A stretch of 64,000 nt of DNA, taken from NCBI GenBank assembly GCA_029851415.1, contig CM056742.1, positions 154,199,121-154,263,120 on the forward strand. Direction: 5' to 3'. The notes beneath the pieces were generated by a model that worked only from the letters and a program-made list of their open reading frames with translations, was not told where the DNA came from and did no database searches. This stretch comes from Eretmocerus hayati. Its lineage: Eukaryota > Arthropoda > Insecta > Hymenoptera > Aphelinidae. Positions 34,971 to 47,900 of the stretch are shown piece by piece (the stretch's first letter is position 1; each line of letters starts with the position of its first letter). The translations under genes were made by a program, and so were the position numbers.

Positions 34971-37723
34971 ATACGCTAAAAAATAATTGCGCTGCGACAG
35001 CAAAGCAGTTTTTGCTAACCACATCTTTGTTGATATGACTAACCTCTTCGATATCTTTGCAATTTTACTTGCTGATATAGCACTTCATCGCGTACCTGAT
35101 CCAGCAGAAGACATGTGCTGTGCTAAAGTGTGTTTTGTTGGTGTATCGATTTGTTTACCTATTCTAGCAGAAGTTCCTTGCTAAAACAGCATAGCCGTCC
35201 GAACTCTTGAAAACATTCGCCGGGTCAGCAACGTCAAACTGCTAGTTTAGCACCAAGAGTTGCTGGGCGAGTTTGTTTTTTTGCAAAAAATCCCAAGGTT
35301 AGAGTCTTCAGGATAGCAGGCCGCAGACCAACTCATGTTGTCCGAATACAGCATCAACAAAACGTTAGGTTACCGAAAAATTTTGCTAACGTAGCCAATT
35401 TGTTTTTAGCATGTGGATACATTTTCCCCTACATGCTTGGGAAGGCTGGGAAGAGAACATTTTCAGATATCTGAGGAGGGAAAATTCGCACAGATCTGAT
35501 TACTATAGATCCCGGCGGGACTTCGTGTAGACTACTTGAGGTGGTGTGGTGTAGACAGAAATGGAACTAAATTTCGAAATGAATGGAAATTGCAAATCGA
35601 TTTTTATTCTTGGTATAGCCCGCCGGGAAGCAAATTTTTTGATAGACACACACAAGATTATGGATAGTGTTGATTTCACTCAAAAAATGATTAGGAACCT
35701 GCCAACCAAAGCCCCACTCTTATGTGTTCAACCCGAAGGACACACTCCTAGTTAATGGAAGGAAGAAGAAGGGAATAAAGAAAACAAATAATAAAACAAA
35801 CGGGCAGCAAAGGATCAGGAGTCCTGCTGTAATCCAAAATGCCACACAGGATTCATACGCACAGAGGCGGGCATATGACGAATAGAGCGCGCATTGCTGC
35901 ACTTGTAGTGCTGACAGAATTAACAGCAGGCCACGCGAGGTTTTAGAAGTATCGGATCACCAAGTTCGAATTCTGTTTGCTCATTAATGCCGTCGAATTA
36001 ATTTTGTCAAATTGCCTACACCACTCTATACATGCAGTAATCGGTTTGATTAGCAATTTTCTAGACCGTGCACAGACTAAACGAGTCCTCTCAAAAAATT
36101 ATAAATGAGAGTCTCCGCGCACAAACTCATGTTTCGAAACTGTCTTTTTCCAGAATTCGCAGTGATGAGTTGCACTTAAGAAGTTTGATCGGCATTAATA
36201 TTGATATGACTCCACTCTATTGAAGTAATATTTGTTTTTTTTTTTTTTTTTTAGCTAAAGACTACTCACGGTCGTATACACAGCCACCGCAGTTTGATTG
36301 AAATAGAAGGATGGTCAGAGCGAGATCGACCAAAGCCTTGAGGAGTTCTTTCCCTGCATCTATGTTGGTGAAATGAATAATCTTAACACGTCTAAAGAAC
36401 CCCGTATCTTTGGATCCAGTAAACAGAATTCAACTCGGCGAATGGTCATTGTGAAGGAAATGTCCTCAGCTTTTGATTGAAACTACTTTGAAATTTTAAA
36501 AGTACACGCATGCACAGAAACCGCAATTTTTAAAGCAACTTCTGACTAGTTCCATCGCAAAGATCGAAGAATATCGTGTCAGAAATCATGATCTCAAAAA
36601 AAATTTTAAAAGATGGCTTTTTGAGATAAATCAGGCAAAATAATCAGGCTAGCTTAGTCTTTACGGACTTTCCCTGATCAGAGACTGTAAAAGCCGAACG
36701 AAAATCTTTTAGTTCAGTGTCGATAAGTTTTTCAAGGTCTTTCGATTGGCGTGAACCGCGTTGTATTATCATGAGCCAAACTCGAGATAAATGTGATTTA
36801 TGTACTAAGAAAAGATTATGATCGTCATGCTTTGGTGAATTCAAGAGGCAAGACAATAAGGCTCCGAACATTTTTCAGGCGTCTTCGGAATTTTTTTTGG
36901 CATTTACAATAGGCAAAAAATCCATATTGTAGACCATAGAATCGAATAAAAATCACAAGAAAGCGATCCGAGTCATCACTATTTCTCATGTGTCGTTTTT
37001 AAATGGAATCCATCAGAAACACCAAGTCGATCTTGTGTGAAAGAGTCAACATAACATTGATCCCCTGTCTTCCCTTCGGTATAGATTGCTAATGACCAAG
37101 ACTACACGGGGCGCATACTAATATATAGAAGCCGTGGACATAAGTTGTGCGGGAGGGGACAAGCCCGGACCACGGAAATAGAGAGCTATTGCGCAACGCC
37201 CCGGTAAATTCGGATTCTGACGCGGGCGGATGCCATTCCGACGCTTATTGAGCTTTTCAAGCAAGTCCACGAGGCAAAAAAGCTTTGCGCGAGCGCGAGC
37301 TCGAGCCCACCTCATCTTAGAGTCAACCGCGTGGCCACGCATTTTATACAAGCTTTAGCATCAACCTCAAACTCTTGTTGCATGCGTCACTCACATGCAA
37401 ACGTTGCTTCCATTTCATTCATCTCGACATCTGGGAAGACCAAATTTGGATTTGAACGAGTAGAGCCGAATCTATGACGAGTGGAAAACCGCGGTTGCCT
37501 CAGAGATGTTTTTGTGAAATTTTGTAACCCGGATGAAAATAAGGTATTCAATTGATCAAGATCCAACATATAGGTCATCACTGCTATTCACAAGTGGAAT
37601 ATGGTTCCCATTCTGAAATGTGTCTAATCACATATTTGAGTTGCGATGTCTTGCTACATGTATTCATATATGAAGGTTTCCGCGAAACTACTAACTATCG
37701 AGCTTCTGAAATGAAAATAGATC

Positions 37724-37938
37724 ATTTCGATACAAGGGTGGAAAAACTTTTTTTCGCGTCTGAGTGATGGGTCCGAGTGAAGGTCGGAGTCAACACGAGG
37801 ATGCGAGAAATAGGTTTAACACCCGTGTATCGAACTGTGTTTTTCGATAAACTGTGCGAGGAAGTGGAAAACCAGTGCGGAAAAGACACTCTTCTGCGCA
37901 GCCTGTCGAAAGAAGTTTTTACACCCTTGTATCGAAAT
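37724..37938. repeat. Small MITE with terminal inverted repeats of about 35 bp
   Basis: ATTTCGATACAAGGGTG at the left is exactly mirrored by CACCCTTGTATCGAAAT at the right, and similarity continues inward through an A-run. A third partial copy of the terminal motif (CACCCGTGTATCGAAC) lies inside at about 37820. About 215 bases, no coding capacity. Confidence 0.7.
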
Positions 37939-40030
37939 ATACTATTTTCATCGCTCACATTTGGAATGAGTTTCATATGATTCTTAGACCTTGAAAACGT
38001 GTGAAAAAAGTGGTGCCACTCATGTTCAAGCCAAGGTATCTGGTTCCCAGTGCGGAATTTGATACTTATGGAACATTTCTGAAGGAACTTGAGTCAAATA
38101 GATTCGACTCTGATCATTGTTTAGATGGCTATTAGAAATTATATTTTGCCTAAATCGACTCAAGGAGAAAATTCATCATTGAATTTATTAAATTCAATAA
38201 AAATTTTCAAAATCAAATGGCGTCCCATGTGTCTAAACTGTAGTGTTATTTCGTTCATATTCCAGCTGTATACTGTGTAAACATCAAGATATCCGCGATA
38301 CCATCACTTTTAGAGGGTTTTTTCCTTAACATCGAGATTTTAAGTATAATTCCTTACCTTCTCATTGCAATACCGATCTACAATTACAAGTCAAAACAAT
38401 GCGATAATATCTCTCTTGTCATAAAGAAAAAAAACAAAACATTCCAAACCTGTGGCTTGCGTCTGCCGAGCGTGCACTCTATAATAATAACGATTTTCAG
38501 AGCCAGTGGCGCGACGTTTTTATAAGCTTTCGATCCGTGCAAAATTTTTTTGGATCATGACACAGTTAGAAACCAAACGGGATCCGATTCGTCTTGTTTA
38601 GGACTTTGAATTCCCACTTCTACATTCTCCGTTCCGGACAAGGTATTCCATCATCTTAGCAAACCATAGCTAAAGTAAATTTTCCCACAAAACCGAGTTT
38701 TATGGACTAATGAGGGCAATAGTCATAATAACTAAAGTCAGGCACACCTCCGAATCAATTTTTTCTTGGGAATATAATTATAGTAGATAAATATACAGTT
38801 TTATCAGAATTTTTGAGAGTTAAGTGTGTCTGGTACAGCACCATCAATTTTGAAAGAAGCGAAAGTTTGCACGCGAAACACTCAAAAATCGATGTTTGCG
38901 GTCTGCTGTTGACATACCAGATCGCGTTTCAGCTAAAGTGAATAAAGTACGTCTTGGATGATGGTAGATACTATATCATGCCACTTTTTCGAAGTACCAA
39001 TAGCCCATAGAATATCCGTGGAACACTGGAGTAACACAAAACTAAAAAGTTTCGCGGAAACCCTCATATATCCATGTGTACGAATGCACAAACTTGAGTT
39101 TCCATTTAAAAAGCTCAGGGTCGCTGGAAATGACCCAGCCAATACTTGGGAGTATACTTCCACTATCCCTCATTCAGCCTCCTGAGAAATGCACCCTCAT
39201 AAAAATAGATATTCTCCCTTGCTAAAGATCCATGATTATATTTTAGCCTCTCAGAACGTCCTTATTTTCACATGTTCCAACATCTCCACTGTAAAAGTGC
39301 TTCGAGGAGTCCTTCACTCAAATTTGCCTTTTCTAATGAGTGAGCAGAATGACTGCTAATCATCATGAACTCGATTAATTCTGGCTACAGATTATACCCA
39401 GTAAACTATCGACTAAAATTAGTGGAAATAATGAAAAAAATTAATGACAATAATTTCTCTAAACTAAAATCACTGATTATGAACCGAAAATTCATTGTGT
39501 TTGAAGAAATAAAAATTTTTCTTCAGGAATTAGAAATACACTGTATTCTCATACCATCTGACAGATCTCGTTATTTCCTAATTTTGTAAACAATAAAGAT
39601 CCACGGAGAAAACAAGAAAAAATGTATGGTGGTAGAAAAAACACCACAAGGTAAAAGCACCAATACTGGAACACCGTAATTTATACTAAAATTTGGAACC
39701 TACACTGGAAAAAGGATTTTCTCCGCAAAAAACGGAGCAATCGTCAAACAAAAAATATTTACATGCTCTTCATTGCAATGAAATTTGAACTCATGCATTG
39801 CGATATGTATGAAAAGCTTTCCTACTCCGCAAAAAAAATCATGAATTATGTGGTGCCGGACATGACTGTTCCGGTACAGGTCCCACGATTTTCGAATTGG
39901 ATGCTATACCGGAACAGAACCATATTTTCCAACAAAGCTAGTTCTAGATAACTATTTAGGCCATGAATGATATGATTTCAAGTACGAATCGTCTGTATTT
40001 ATGGTAGACTATAGTATATTATGTGTCGAG

Positions 40031-40122
40031 TGCCAAAAATCTTTGTTCTTCGCGAAAACTTTGTTGGGCGTCGGCGAAGCCGACGTCCAACAAGGTTTTC
40101 GTAAAGAACAAAGTTTTTGGCA
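40031..40122. repeat. Hairpin 1: inverted repeat with 3-base loop
   Basis: TGCCAAAAATCTTTGTTCTT at the left pairs with the mirrored right end. The centre is GTCGGC-GAA-GCCGAC. Arms are about 44 bases with few mismatches. Single-stranded DNA or RNA of either strand would fold into one long stem. It stands directly beside hairpin 2. Confidence 0.8.
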
Positions 40123-40140
40123 CGAGACGCATATGCCGCT

Positions 40141-40233
40141 TTATACGGCGAGACGTGCAAACTGCGTGTTTCCATGCTTCCTCGCGCAGCGAGGAAGCGT
40201 GGAAACACGCAGTTTGCGCGTCGAGCCGTATAA
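40141..40233. repeat. Hairpin 2: inverted repeat adjacent to hairpin 1
   Basis: TTATACGGC at the left end mirrors GCCGTATAA at the right. The centre is CTCGC-GCA-GCGAG. Arms of about 45 bases differ at only a few positions. It begins 18 bases after hairpin 1 and ends 18 bases before the long-inverted-repeat element at 40252. Confidence 0.8.
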
Positions 40234-40893
40234 AAGTAATTTACTCCACAACCCTGGTGGAAAAAACAGCGTAATACTGCAGTACTACTACAGTAGTCTA
40301 CTGTCTGGCTGATCGTACTACTGTGGTAGCTTACTGTCGTACTACTGCAGTAGCCTACTGCAGTGGTACGACCGTAGTCTACTATACAGTATTACTGAGC
40401 GCACTACTGTTGTACTACTGGATAATAGTGCTGAGCTGGATTTCGCTGCTGTGTTTACTTTCTGCCCTTGAGAGGATAGAGCCAAGGAGAAGAAATTATA
40501 GAAGGGTGAGATCTCTGATTGAGTTTAGGCTCACTTATGAGGAGCACCTTCGTAAAAGACTTGTGCGCTACTTTTTCAACATGCTTCAAACCCATAACAT
40601 AACCTACACACGCCACGCACGCCCGCTCTCCCCGCAAACTCACACAGCAGAAGACAAGAGTCGGACTGTCGCGGCCGTACTCATCGTTTTGTTTTGATGA
40701 GTCGATGCAACAATTCAACCGTTTTATTTTGATACATTCTGTTGGATTCTGCCATTTGAGTATCAAAGATAGGCCATGGATAACAAAGCCGGTTGTTATT
40801 CATGCCGATAAACAACAAAAATGAGGCCCAGATCACAAGCCCCTTTTGGGGGTTTGACGCTTATAAGTAACATTTGAGCATAAATTGTGATGG

Positions 40894-40962
40894 TGAGAAT
40901 TAGCGCAAGTGGCAGCGGGTCCGCCTCACACGCGGGTGGCTCGGGATCGCTTCCCGGAAACG
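40894..40962 (+). repeat. tRNA-Val(CAC)-like SINE head in left arm
   Basis: TAGCGCAAGTGG fits an A box. CCGCCTCACACGCGG reads as a tRNA-Val anticodon arm with CAC anticodon. GGGATCGCTTCCC occupies the T-arm/B-box place with two mismatches to the consensus. The acceptor stem does not pair, so this is a tRNA-derived promoter, not a working tRNA. The right arm (minus strand, about 44290-44352) carries the same block with CGC in place of CAC and a broken T-arm. Confidence 0.6.
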
Positions 40963-41668
40963 AATTTTTTTTTACTTTTTTCCCCAATTCTGTTTTTGTT
41001 TTGCTTTACGCAGGCTTACACTTTTTTCTCGGTATCGAATATGTATTCAATCCTAATTTTATTCATTTATGTATGTAATTCAAATTTTGACATTCAAGTT
41101 TTGAGAGGTTCGACGCGGAAAATACTCGTATGTGGCATTCAAACCATGTTTGGGAGTGTAGATTCCGACGGAATGAGTATTTCGACTGTGTAAAAGTATT
41201 TACGCTTGGTGAGATCACCTCATGATATAAGGTAAGAATAGTCATTTTTGAGAAGTAATATAATTATTTTGATTGTCATAATCATCTATGATTGAATTTT
41301 CAAAATATAACCGGTACAGCATATTTTTTAATTCAGTCATGAATTGATGAGTTACATCATTTTTGATTCATATGGATTGAATAAATCCAATCTGCATTTA
41401 TGAAATATTATTTAAAAGTAGAAGTAATTAGTTAATTAATTTAAAAATAATATTTGAAGATGTAGATAATTTTTTATTGGATTGAAAAATATGCTGTAGC
41501 GGTACCTATATTTATCTCAAAACTTGAATGTCAAAATTTGAATACATATATAAATGAATAAAATTAGGATTGAATACATATTCGATACCGAGAAAAAAGT
41601 GCAAGCCTGCGTAAAGCAAAACAAAAACAGAATTGGGAAAAAAAGAAAAAAAATTCGTTTCCGGGAAG
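40940..41668. repeat. Inner inverted repeat next to the tRNA-like head
   Basis: The segment from about 40940 to 41105 (starting GGATCGCTTCCCGGAAACG) is mirrored by 41515-41668, which ends with the complement GTTTCCGGGAAGCAATCC. A weaker inner pair around CGGTACAGCATATTTTT (41311) and AAAAATATGCTGTAGCGGTA (41485) extends the symmetry. It looks like two head-to-head SINE copies, the second with its head truncated. Confidence 0.6.
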
Positions 41669-41693
41669 CAATCCTTTTTTTCAGAGTTTATTG

Positions 41694-41722
41694 ATTTGCA
41701 GATGTGTTATACATCTGCAAAT
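41694..41722. repeat. Perfect 12-bp stem-loop at the 3' side of the LINE remnant
   Basis: ATTTGCAGATGT, loop GTTAT, ACATCTGCAAAT. It lies about 370 bases beyond the end of the reverse-transcriptase frame, in its 3' direction. Many LINEs end in stem-loops recognised by their own enzyme, so this may mark the 3' UTR; a chance hairpin is also possible. Confidence 0.4.
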
Positions 41723-42091
41723 ATGGTGATGGCAGGAGCAAATAAAACTACTAACAAAATTCCTTAATTTAAGTACAGAGGATGGTGGGGAGTATGACCC
41801 TTGTAGGGCGATCTCGCTCCCCGATCGGTGTCTAATCGTAATTTGTTCGATATCGAAATATATGGGTGATGTAAGCGGTCAGCGTTAGCTGGGGAACGTG
41901 CTATATATAACAGGTGATCTTAGGGAAATATTTAGGAACATTGGAAAACCTAAGAAAAATATTGTCATGAGATGGAGTCGGAATGTACATATTTACAAGG
42001 GTGTTAAATGGGTATGGATGATGCCAGGGTGGGCCAGATTTGGTACATTTCGGAGTGGGACACATATAATATTGGTGATATTAACTTAGTT

Positions 42092-44175
42092 TCAATTATT
42101 GTGCACAGATCTTTTGCGGATTTCTTCCCTCATCTGCGGGTCATCGTCTAGCCACCAGTAGCGATCTTTGGTCCTCCGTTGGTCACGGTAGTCACGGTCA
42201 GGTATGGCTCTAGAGTACTTGAGTAATAGGTCGGGATCTTTGCCGTCGGAAAGTATCGTTTTGTTAGACTGATGTCTGGGAACGTGGTATATTATAGGGA
42301 CATTATTAAGGTCTTGTATGCATCGTATTTGATCATGATACATGAATGAGCGAGGTTGGAGGTAGCCACACCGGGCTCTTTCTTTGCACTTAGGTTCGTC
42401 TATGAATGAAAAAGATTGTATGATTTCGTTATCGACTCTCTTTAGGCTTTCGAAATAGTCTCTAGTAAGTTTGATGATGAAGTTGTCTATTCTCGGTATG
42501 TTTGTTAAGTTGTATAAGTTCTTATTGTTGACGAATTCTCTTTCGCCTTCTTTTCTGTAAATGTGGAGAGAGGTGCGCAACCAATGCCTTTCGAATTTCC
42601 TAAACTTTTCCATCAATGCTGCGTCTGTGTTCCACCAGATAGGGGACGCATATGTTAAGATTGGCCGGATAAGTAATAAATAACAAATGATTTTGGCTCT
42701 TTGTGAGGTCGCTTTGCTATAGTCGATTAGGGGCTCGAAATGATCGTTTTGCTTTTTCGAGTTGTGTTTTGGGGTGTGAGTGGAGGCGCATGAGGTTCTC
42801 AAGTTCGACCCCTAGGTATTTAACTGAAGGTTTATTGACGATGGGAATGGGTCCGTTCTCCGTCTGGATGGAGATTTGGAAATCTTTGGTTTGTTCTCTT
42901 TTATTGATACCGAGTTGGTTTAGAGGGACTCGGAATAGGACGGTTTCGCATTTTTTTTTTCGTTAACCTTGAGGTTGAGGGACTGATAGCATTTGTTGGT
43001 TAGGTTAACCAGCTTTTCGAGTTTTTCCTGGACTTTTGCTGGGCTTTTTCCGGCTACAAGGATGACGTAGTCATCTGCGAAAGCTGCTGAGTATGTGCTA
43101 TTATTTTGGTTGAGTCTGAAGAGATTCGTGATTTTGTATGAGGATATGTTGAAAAGATCTGGGGAGTTCACGGTCCCTTGCATGAGACCTTCGACTATGA
43201 GGAAAGCGAGTGTTGAGCAGTTAGCGCCGTCCCACGCAACGAATGACCTGTTGGATATCTGGTGCCAGATGATTTGGATGAGGTCCATGGGGTATCCTTG
43301 GGAGTATAAGATGTATAGGAGGCCTAGGATCCATACGGAGTCAAAGGCTTTTTCGAGGTACACTAGGCAAGCGCCCACGACTTCTTTATTGTGTAAGTGG
43401 TCGTTTATGTGGTCGACAATTTTGTGAATGGCGTGTGTGGTTGAGTGCCCGTATTTGAATCCGAATTGGTTGTCGGGAATTGTTTTGAGTGTTCGCATGT
43501 AATCTAAGATTAGTTTCTGGCTTATTTTTTCAGTATGGGTAGGATTCTTTCCGGCACGTTTCCACACATCAGGGAAGATCCAGTAATTTAGGCAGTTGTT
43601 GAAAATTATCGTGTAGCATAGCACTAAGTTACGTGGTAAATGTTTGAGAACGATTGGGAGTATTTTGTCGATTCCTGAGGAGGTTTTGTTCGGGAGATTG
43701 CATAGAATTGTTTCTAATAGGTCTGGGTTCGTGGAATGAATGGAGCTTTCGGGTTGTTCTGGGCAGAGAGCTGAATTGGTATCACTGAAATATGATATCG
43801 TAGCGTTGTTTGGAAGATTTTCCTTGAAATTGTTGACTATAGGGCCCATGACCGTTTCCACTGTGTTCCTATATTCTGTACCCTGGTTTAATTGCCTGAG
43901 AGAGATTTTGTAGTTTCGAAGTAAGCTCCAAATACATTGAGGATGTCGGGTGGATTCGATACAGAGAGCTTGTTTTCTTCCATCGGGAGGTCTTGGGTAT
44001 TGAGTGCACTTCGAGCTATGAGGTGAGTTTCATTGGTGTCTATAAGAAGTTTGTCGGTCTTGGGGTTAACTTTAGGGCGGAAAAACCTGTAACTTTTGGG
44101 GAAAGATTTATCGTGTTTCCTGTAGTCGATGGAGCGCAGGAGTGAGTCCCAATATTTGTTGTATGATGATGTCAT
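42092..44175 (-). pseudogene. Degenerate Jockey-like non-LTR retrotransposon reverse transcriptase
   Basis: Three minus-strand frames in series (44175-43888, 43861-42920, 42802-42092) together form a LINE ORF2 fragment. They contain KTSSGIDKI, a (D)xxKAFDSVW block, the catalytic box AFADDYVIL near 43081, KYLGVEL, and a C-terminal RPILTYASPIWW string. These belong to the Jockey/I group of LINEs. The RT lacks part of the block between AGKNPT and the following helix, the frame breaks near a poly-T tract at 42950-42962 and again near 42735, and no endonuclease domain is present. It is dead and 5'-truncated. It may have landed inside the inverted-repeat element that surrounds it. Confidence 0.85.
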
Positions 44176-44955
44176 TCAGATTTTATGGAGATTATTGTCG
44201 AGTCAAGGAGTGATGTGAGATGTGCAATTCTGAGGCGGGAGATGGGCTGGTTGCTGTTCCTGTATTCGCGGTTTATTTGAGAGATGAGCCCGAGCCTCCC
44301 GCGTGCGAGGCGGACCCGCTGCCACTTGCGCTAATTCTCGCTATCACAATTTGTGCTCAAATGTTACTTATAAGCGTCAAGCCCCCATAAGGGGCTTGTG
44401 ATCTGGGCCTCATTTGTGTTGTTTATCGGCACGAATAATAACCGGCTTTGTTATCATGGCCTATCGTTGATACTCAAATGGCAGAATCCGACAGAATGTA
44501 TCAAAATAAAACGGTTAAATTGTTGCATCGACTCATCAAAACAAAACGATGAGTACGGCCGCGACAGTCCGACTCTTGTCTTCTGCTGTGTGAGTTTGCG
44601 GGGAGAGCGGGCGTGCGTGGCGTGTGTAGGTTATGTTATGGGTTTGAAGCATGTTGAAAAAGTAGCGCACAAGTCTTTTACGAAGGTGCTCCTCATAAGT
44701 GAGCCTAAACTCATCTAGAGATCTCACCCTTTTATAGTTTCTTCTCCTTGGCTCTATCCTCTCAAGGGCAGAAAGTAAACACAGCAGCGAAATCCAGCTC
44801 AGTACTATCATCCAGTAGTACGACAGTTGTACGCTCAGTAATACTGTCGTAGACTACGGTCGTACTACTGCAGTAGGCTACTACAGTAGTACGACAGTAG
44901 AGTACGTCCAGTAGTTTGACTATCCAGTACTACTACGCTGTTTTTTCCACCAGGG

Positions 44956-47900
44956 AAATTGCATCTGAATAGAATTTTGTTTGAGTCAAGTAACCCTTAG
45001 TTGGCTCGTGTTAAAAGAGGTTTCAAGTTAATTGATCATATTCTTCCAAGTACATTCACTTCGATTCACTCAATACGAACATTTAGTGAATCAACCTATT
45101 CTGACACAAAAGAAATTCTGTAAATCACATTAATTGTCTGTTCCGCTATAGGTTCCTATTACGCGTTCAACTACTGGTCCCTGAGTTGAAAGACGGTGTT
45201 CCACTAGAGGAGCAAAATATGCTATCGTAAAATACTAATTACTTTAATTATATAAGCTCTTCCGGGATTTTCTTTTCAGCAAACTCTTCGCAAAGAGTTT
45301 CTTTACAATCTAAACCAATCTGATCATAGAGCTAACTCAAGTTGTTTCTCCAAGACTCAAGTGACCAAAGAGATACTCGGTTTTCTGTTCCACTAATGGT
45401 GCTTTTACCTTAATGATCTTATACCCGGAGATTTCGCTCGATCTCGCAATCTACATTCCACCCGTGAAACATTGTCTTCACAAAGTAGTCCAAGACACTC
45501 AAGTTTCCGACTCGAATTCGTTGCCAATCGTTGATCAGATCTTTACTGTATCGATATTGGCTAGTTGACTAATTCTTCCCTGTACGGATGATTCATAGTG
45601 CCGTACTTTGATTGCATGCGAAAATTTGATGGATTATGTTATTTGAATAGAAAATTTCAATTAAATTCCGCATCGAGTCAATTCCTTATCTAGATGGTGA
45701 TGTACCAGACGTATTACTGCGCGCAACAGCTCAAATTGATTGATTTGCGCACTCGAAATTATTGATTTAAATTCTTCCCTTCTAATGAAAGTCATACAAA
45801 CTTGTGCTCTGTACCTCAACTTTGCTTCGTAGATTCAGAACAAATATGGATACGGTTCGTTTTTGTGTCTTATTGTTAGGAAATCTTAGAGGAAGAAGAC
45901 GATCTCATTACAGACGAACCCATTAATCTGAGGAATAGATCAGTTCGAGTGATGAAGTTTCATTTTCTCATTCCTCAATGATTCACGAAAGAGAAATGAA
46001 GGTGAACGCTCTGCAAATCTCGCGTAATATCTGGTTCCGAAATACTCTGATGATTCACGCCCACACTTGGGAGCATAAGATGTGACATTACATTGGCATG
46101 TTAGCATATGCATTCTAATGCACACATCAGACACAACGTATCTCAGCGTCTCTTTTTCAATAAAATGCCTGATGAAACGAGTCTCGAAGTTTCTCGTTCT
46201 TTATTTTCTATAGTCAAAAGGCAATTTTTTTCTGGTTCCAAATTCTAACTATTCTAGGGAGAAACTTTAAGTTTGATTTTCCGTCGACAAGTCGATTCCC
46301 CGTATCAATTAGAAAATATTTTCATAGAGTATGACTAGGTCCTTGAACTCCGAAAGAACTGTTTTTTGGGTAAGATTCAATGTTTCTTGAACATGGCATC
46401 TGTAAATAATTCAAATTACCATGCTTTCTTTGTAGCGGCATCCATTAGCCGGCCCAAGTAGACTCATCAGAATCTTAATTACCATGTCAGATTTGCGACC
46501 GAAATCTGAAATTACGAGATTAGTGGAAAGAAGACTCGAAAAATAAGAAAGAGAGAAGAGTGCACAGACGATTGCAGCGGTGTGCCGTGGCTCGACTTGT
46601 ATCTAAGAGATTATTTTGGGCTCGGACGGAGATAAACCGGGCCAGCGTCAACCCAAAGCAATGCTCATCGTGGCGGCAAACTGGGAGCCTTGAGGTTGCA
46701 ACGCTTTGACTCACTGTGTCGTGTCGTACTGCTTTTGGCCACCAGTTATACCTTCCTCTAGATGTTTTTGTGCCCAATACATGCATATGCGCACTTCCTA
46801 GCCTACTACCCCCTCAAATATTCGTCTAAATTATTTCCAGGTATGCTGGAGTGCCAAGGAATCTCCTTTGGATGACGATTTATGATGCTGATCCACTTTT
46901 AGTTTCACTCTTTCTCATCTATATTTACGAATATTCTACTTATACAACCTTGCTGGAGAAAATGCACAACAACGCCTTGTGTTACCGTCTAATGCCAACA
47001 ATGTAATCAATAACAATCGACTGGCTTTTTACTCAAAGATTCCAATTTTCGTTAGTAAGACAAGTACTGAATGAAATGTCCGCAGCAACTGCAACTGCTC
47101 GAGTTCAAAGTCTAATTTTCATAAAGGGCTCAAAGATATTTGACCTTTGACTAAGAAATCATCAGAGCAAGAATATACATGTTTATTCATTCTTAGCAGG
47201 TTACGAGATCACAATATGTAATTTGAGACATTAGCTGCGGCTCAAATCTAAAAATATGAGTATTGGCAATTGCAGTGATTCAGATCTTGTTTACTCAAAG
47301 AATGCGCGAAGCGTTGCACAATTTTTACGCTCTGAGCGAGCGCAAACTAATTGGGTACGCTCGATTTTCGGCTTAGACCATTGCAATGGTCTCGAGAGTT
47401 AATGGTCAGAATCTAAAAAATTTGGGAGTTGAAAATATATACCCCAACGGTAACACTACAATTTTCATTGTACGCATACATTTTTAACAGTTTCTAAAAA
47501 CGTTGGAACTTTATTCAGTCCTATTGAGGAATTTTGATTTAATGCTTGTCGAGTCGAGAGAACAGTTCAACAAAGACAATTTAATTTTGACTGTACGGCA
47601 ACTAAATGATTGAGAGGATGTCGGATATCGACATTGCCGAGTTCACAAATGATTCGATGAATTTTTGAGTTATTACAATTCTGATAAGTAACGCCGATTT
47701 CGGTTGGTCCATGAAATTGACGTTACTTATTAGATTAGCGATTTTGCAACAATTCATCGAATTGCTACCGGTTGTCGGCGAATATACAACCGAGATGAAA
47801 ACCTTTCTCGCGAATGGCTGCAAAAGCCCTCGTGTAACATATAAACCCGATCAAAATCATGACCATCAAGCCACTTAGGCTAGGTGACGTCGGGGGCTAA

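Larger units (their letters stand above)
30291..40020. other. Intergenic region upstream of Mhc, no gene recognised
   Basis: Nearly 10 kb of AT-rich sequence with only short unsupported open frames. Recognisable contents are a fragment of the dispersed CAAGGG/GGATCC repeat (34840-34970), an 18-base poly-T run (36235-36252, possibly the tail of a minus-strand retroposon) and a MITE (37724-37938). Confidence 0.6.
40252..44955. mobile_element. 4.7-kb composite element with inverted terminal arms of about 0.68 kb
   Basis: The left end CCCTGGTGGAAAAAACAGCG is exactly mirrored at the right end. The arms (about 40252-40943 and 44290-44955) align along their length at roughly 90% by eye. Each arm begins with a subterminal zone of repeated, locally palindromic CAGTAGTAC-type units and ends inward with a tRNA-like block. 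Between the arms lie a hairpin (about 40944-41668) and a decayed reverse transcriptase on the minus strand. I see no transposase. It could be a non-autonomous DNA transposon that captured or received a LINE, or two inverted SINE-like copies flanking one. A target-site duplication is not clear (AA at most). Confidence 0.7.
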
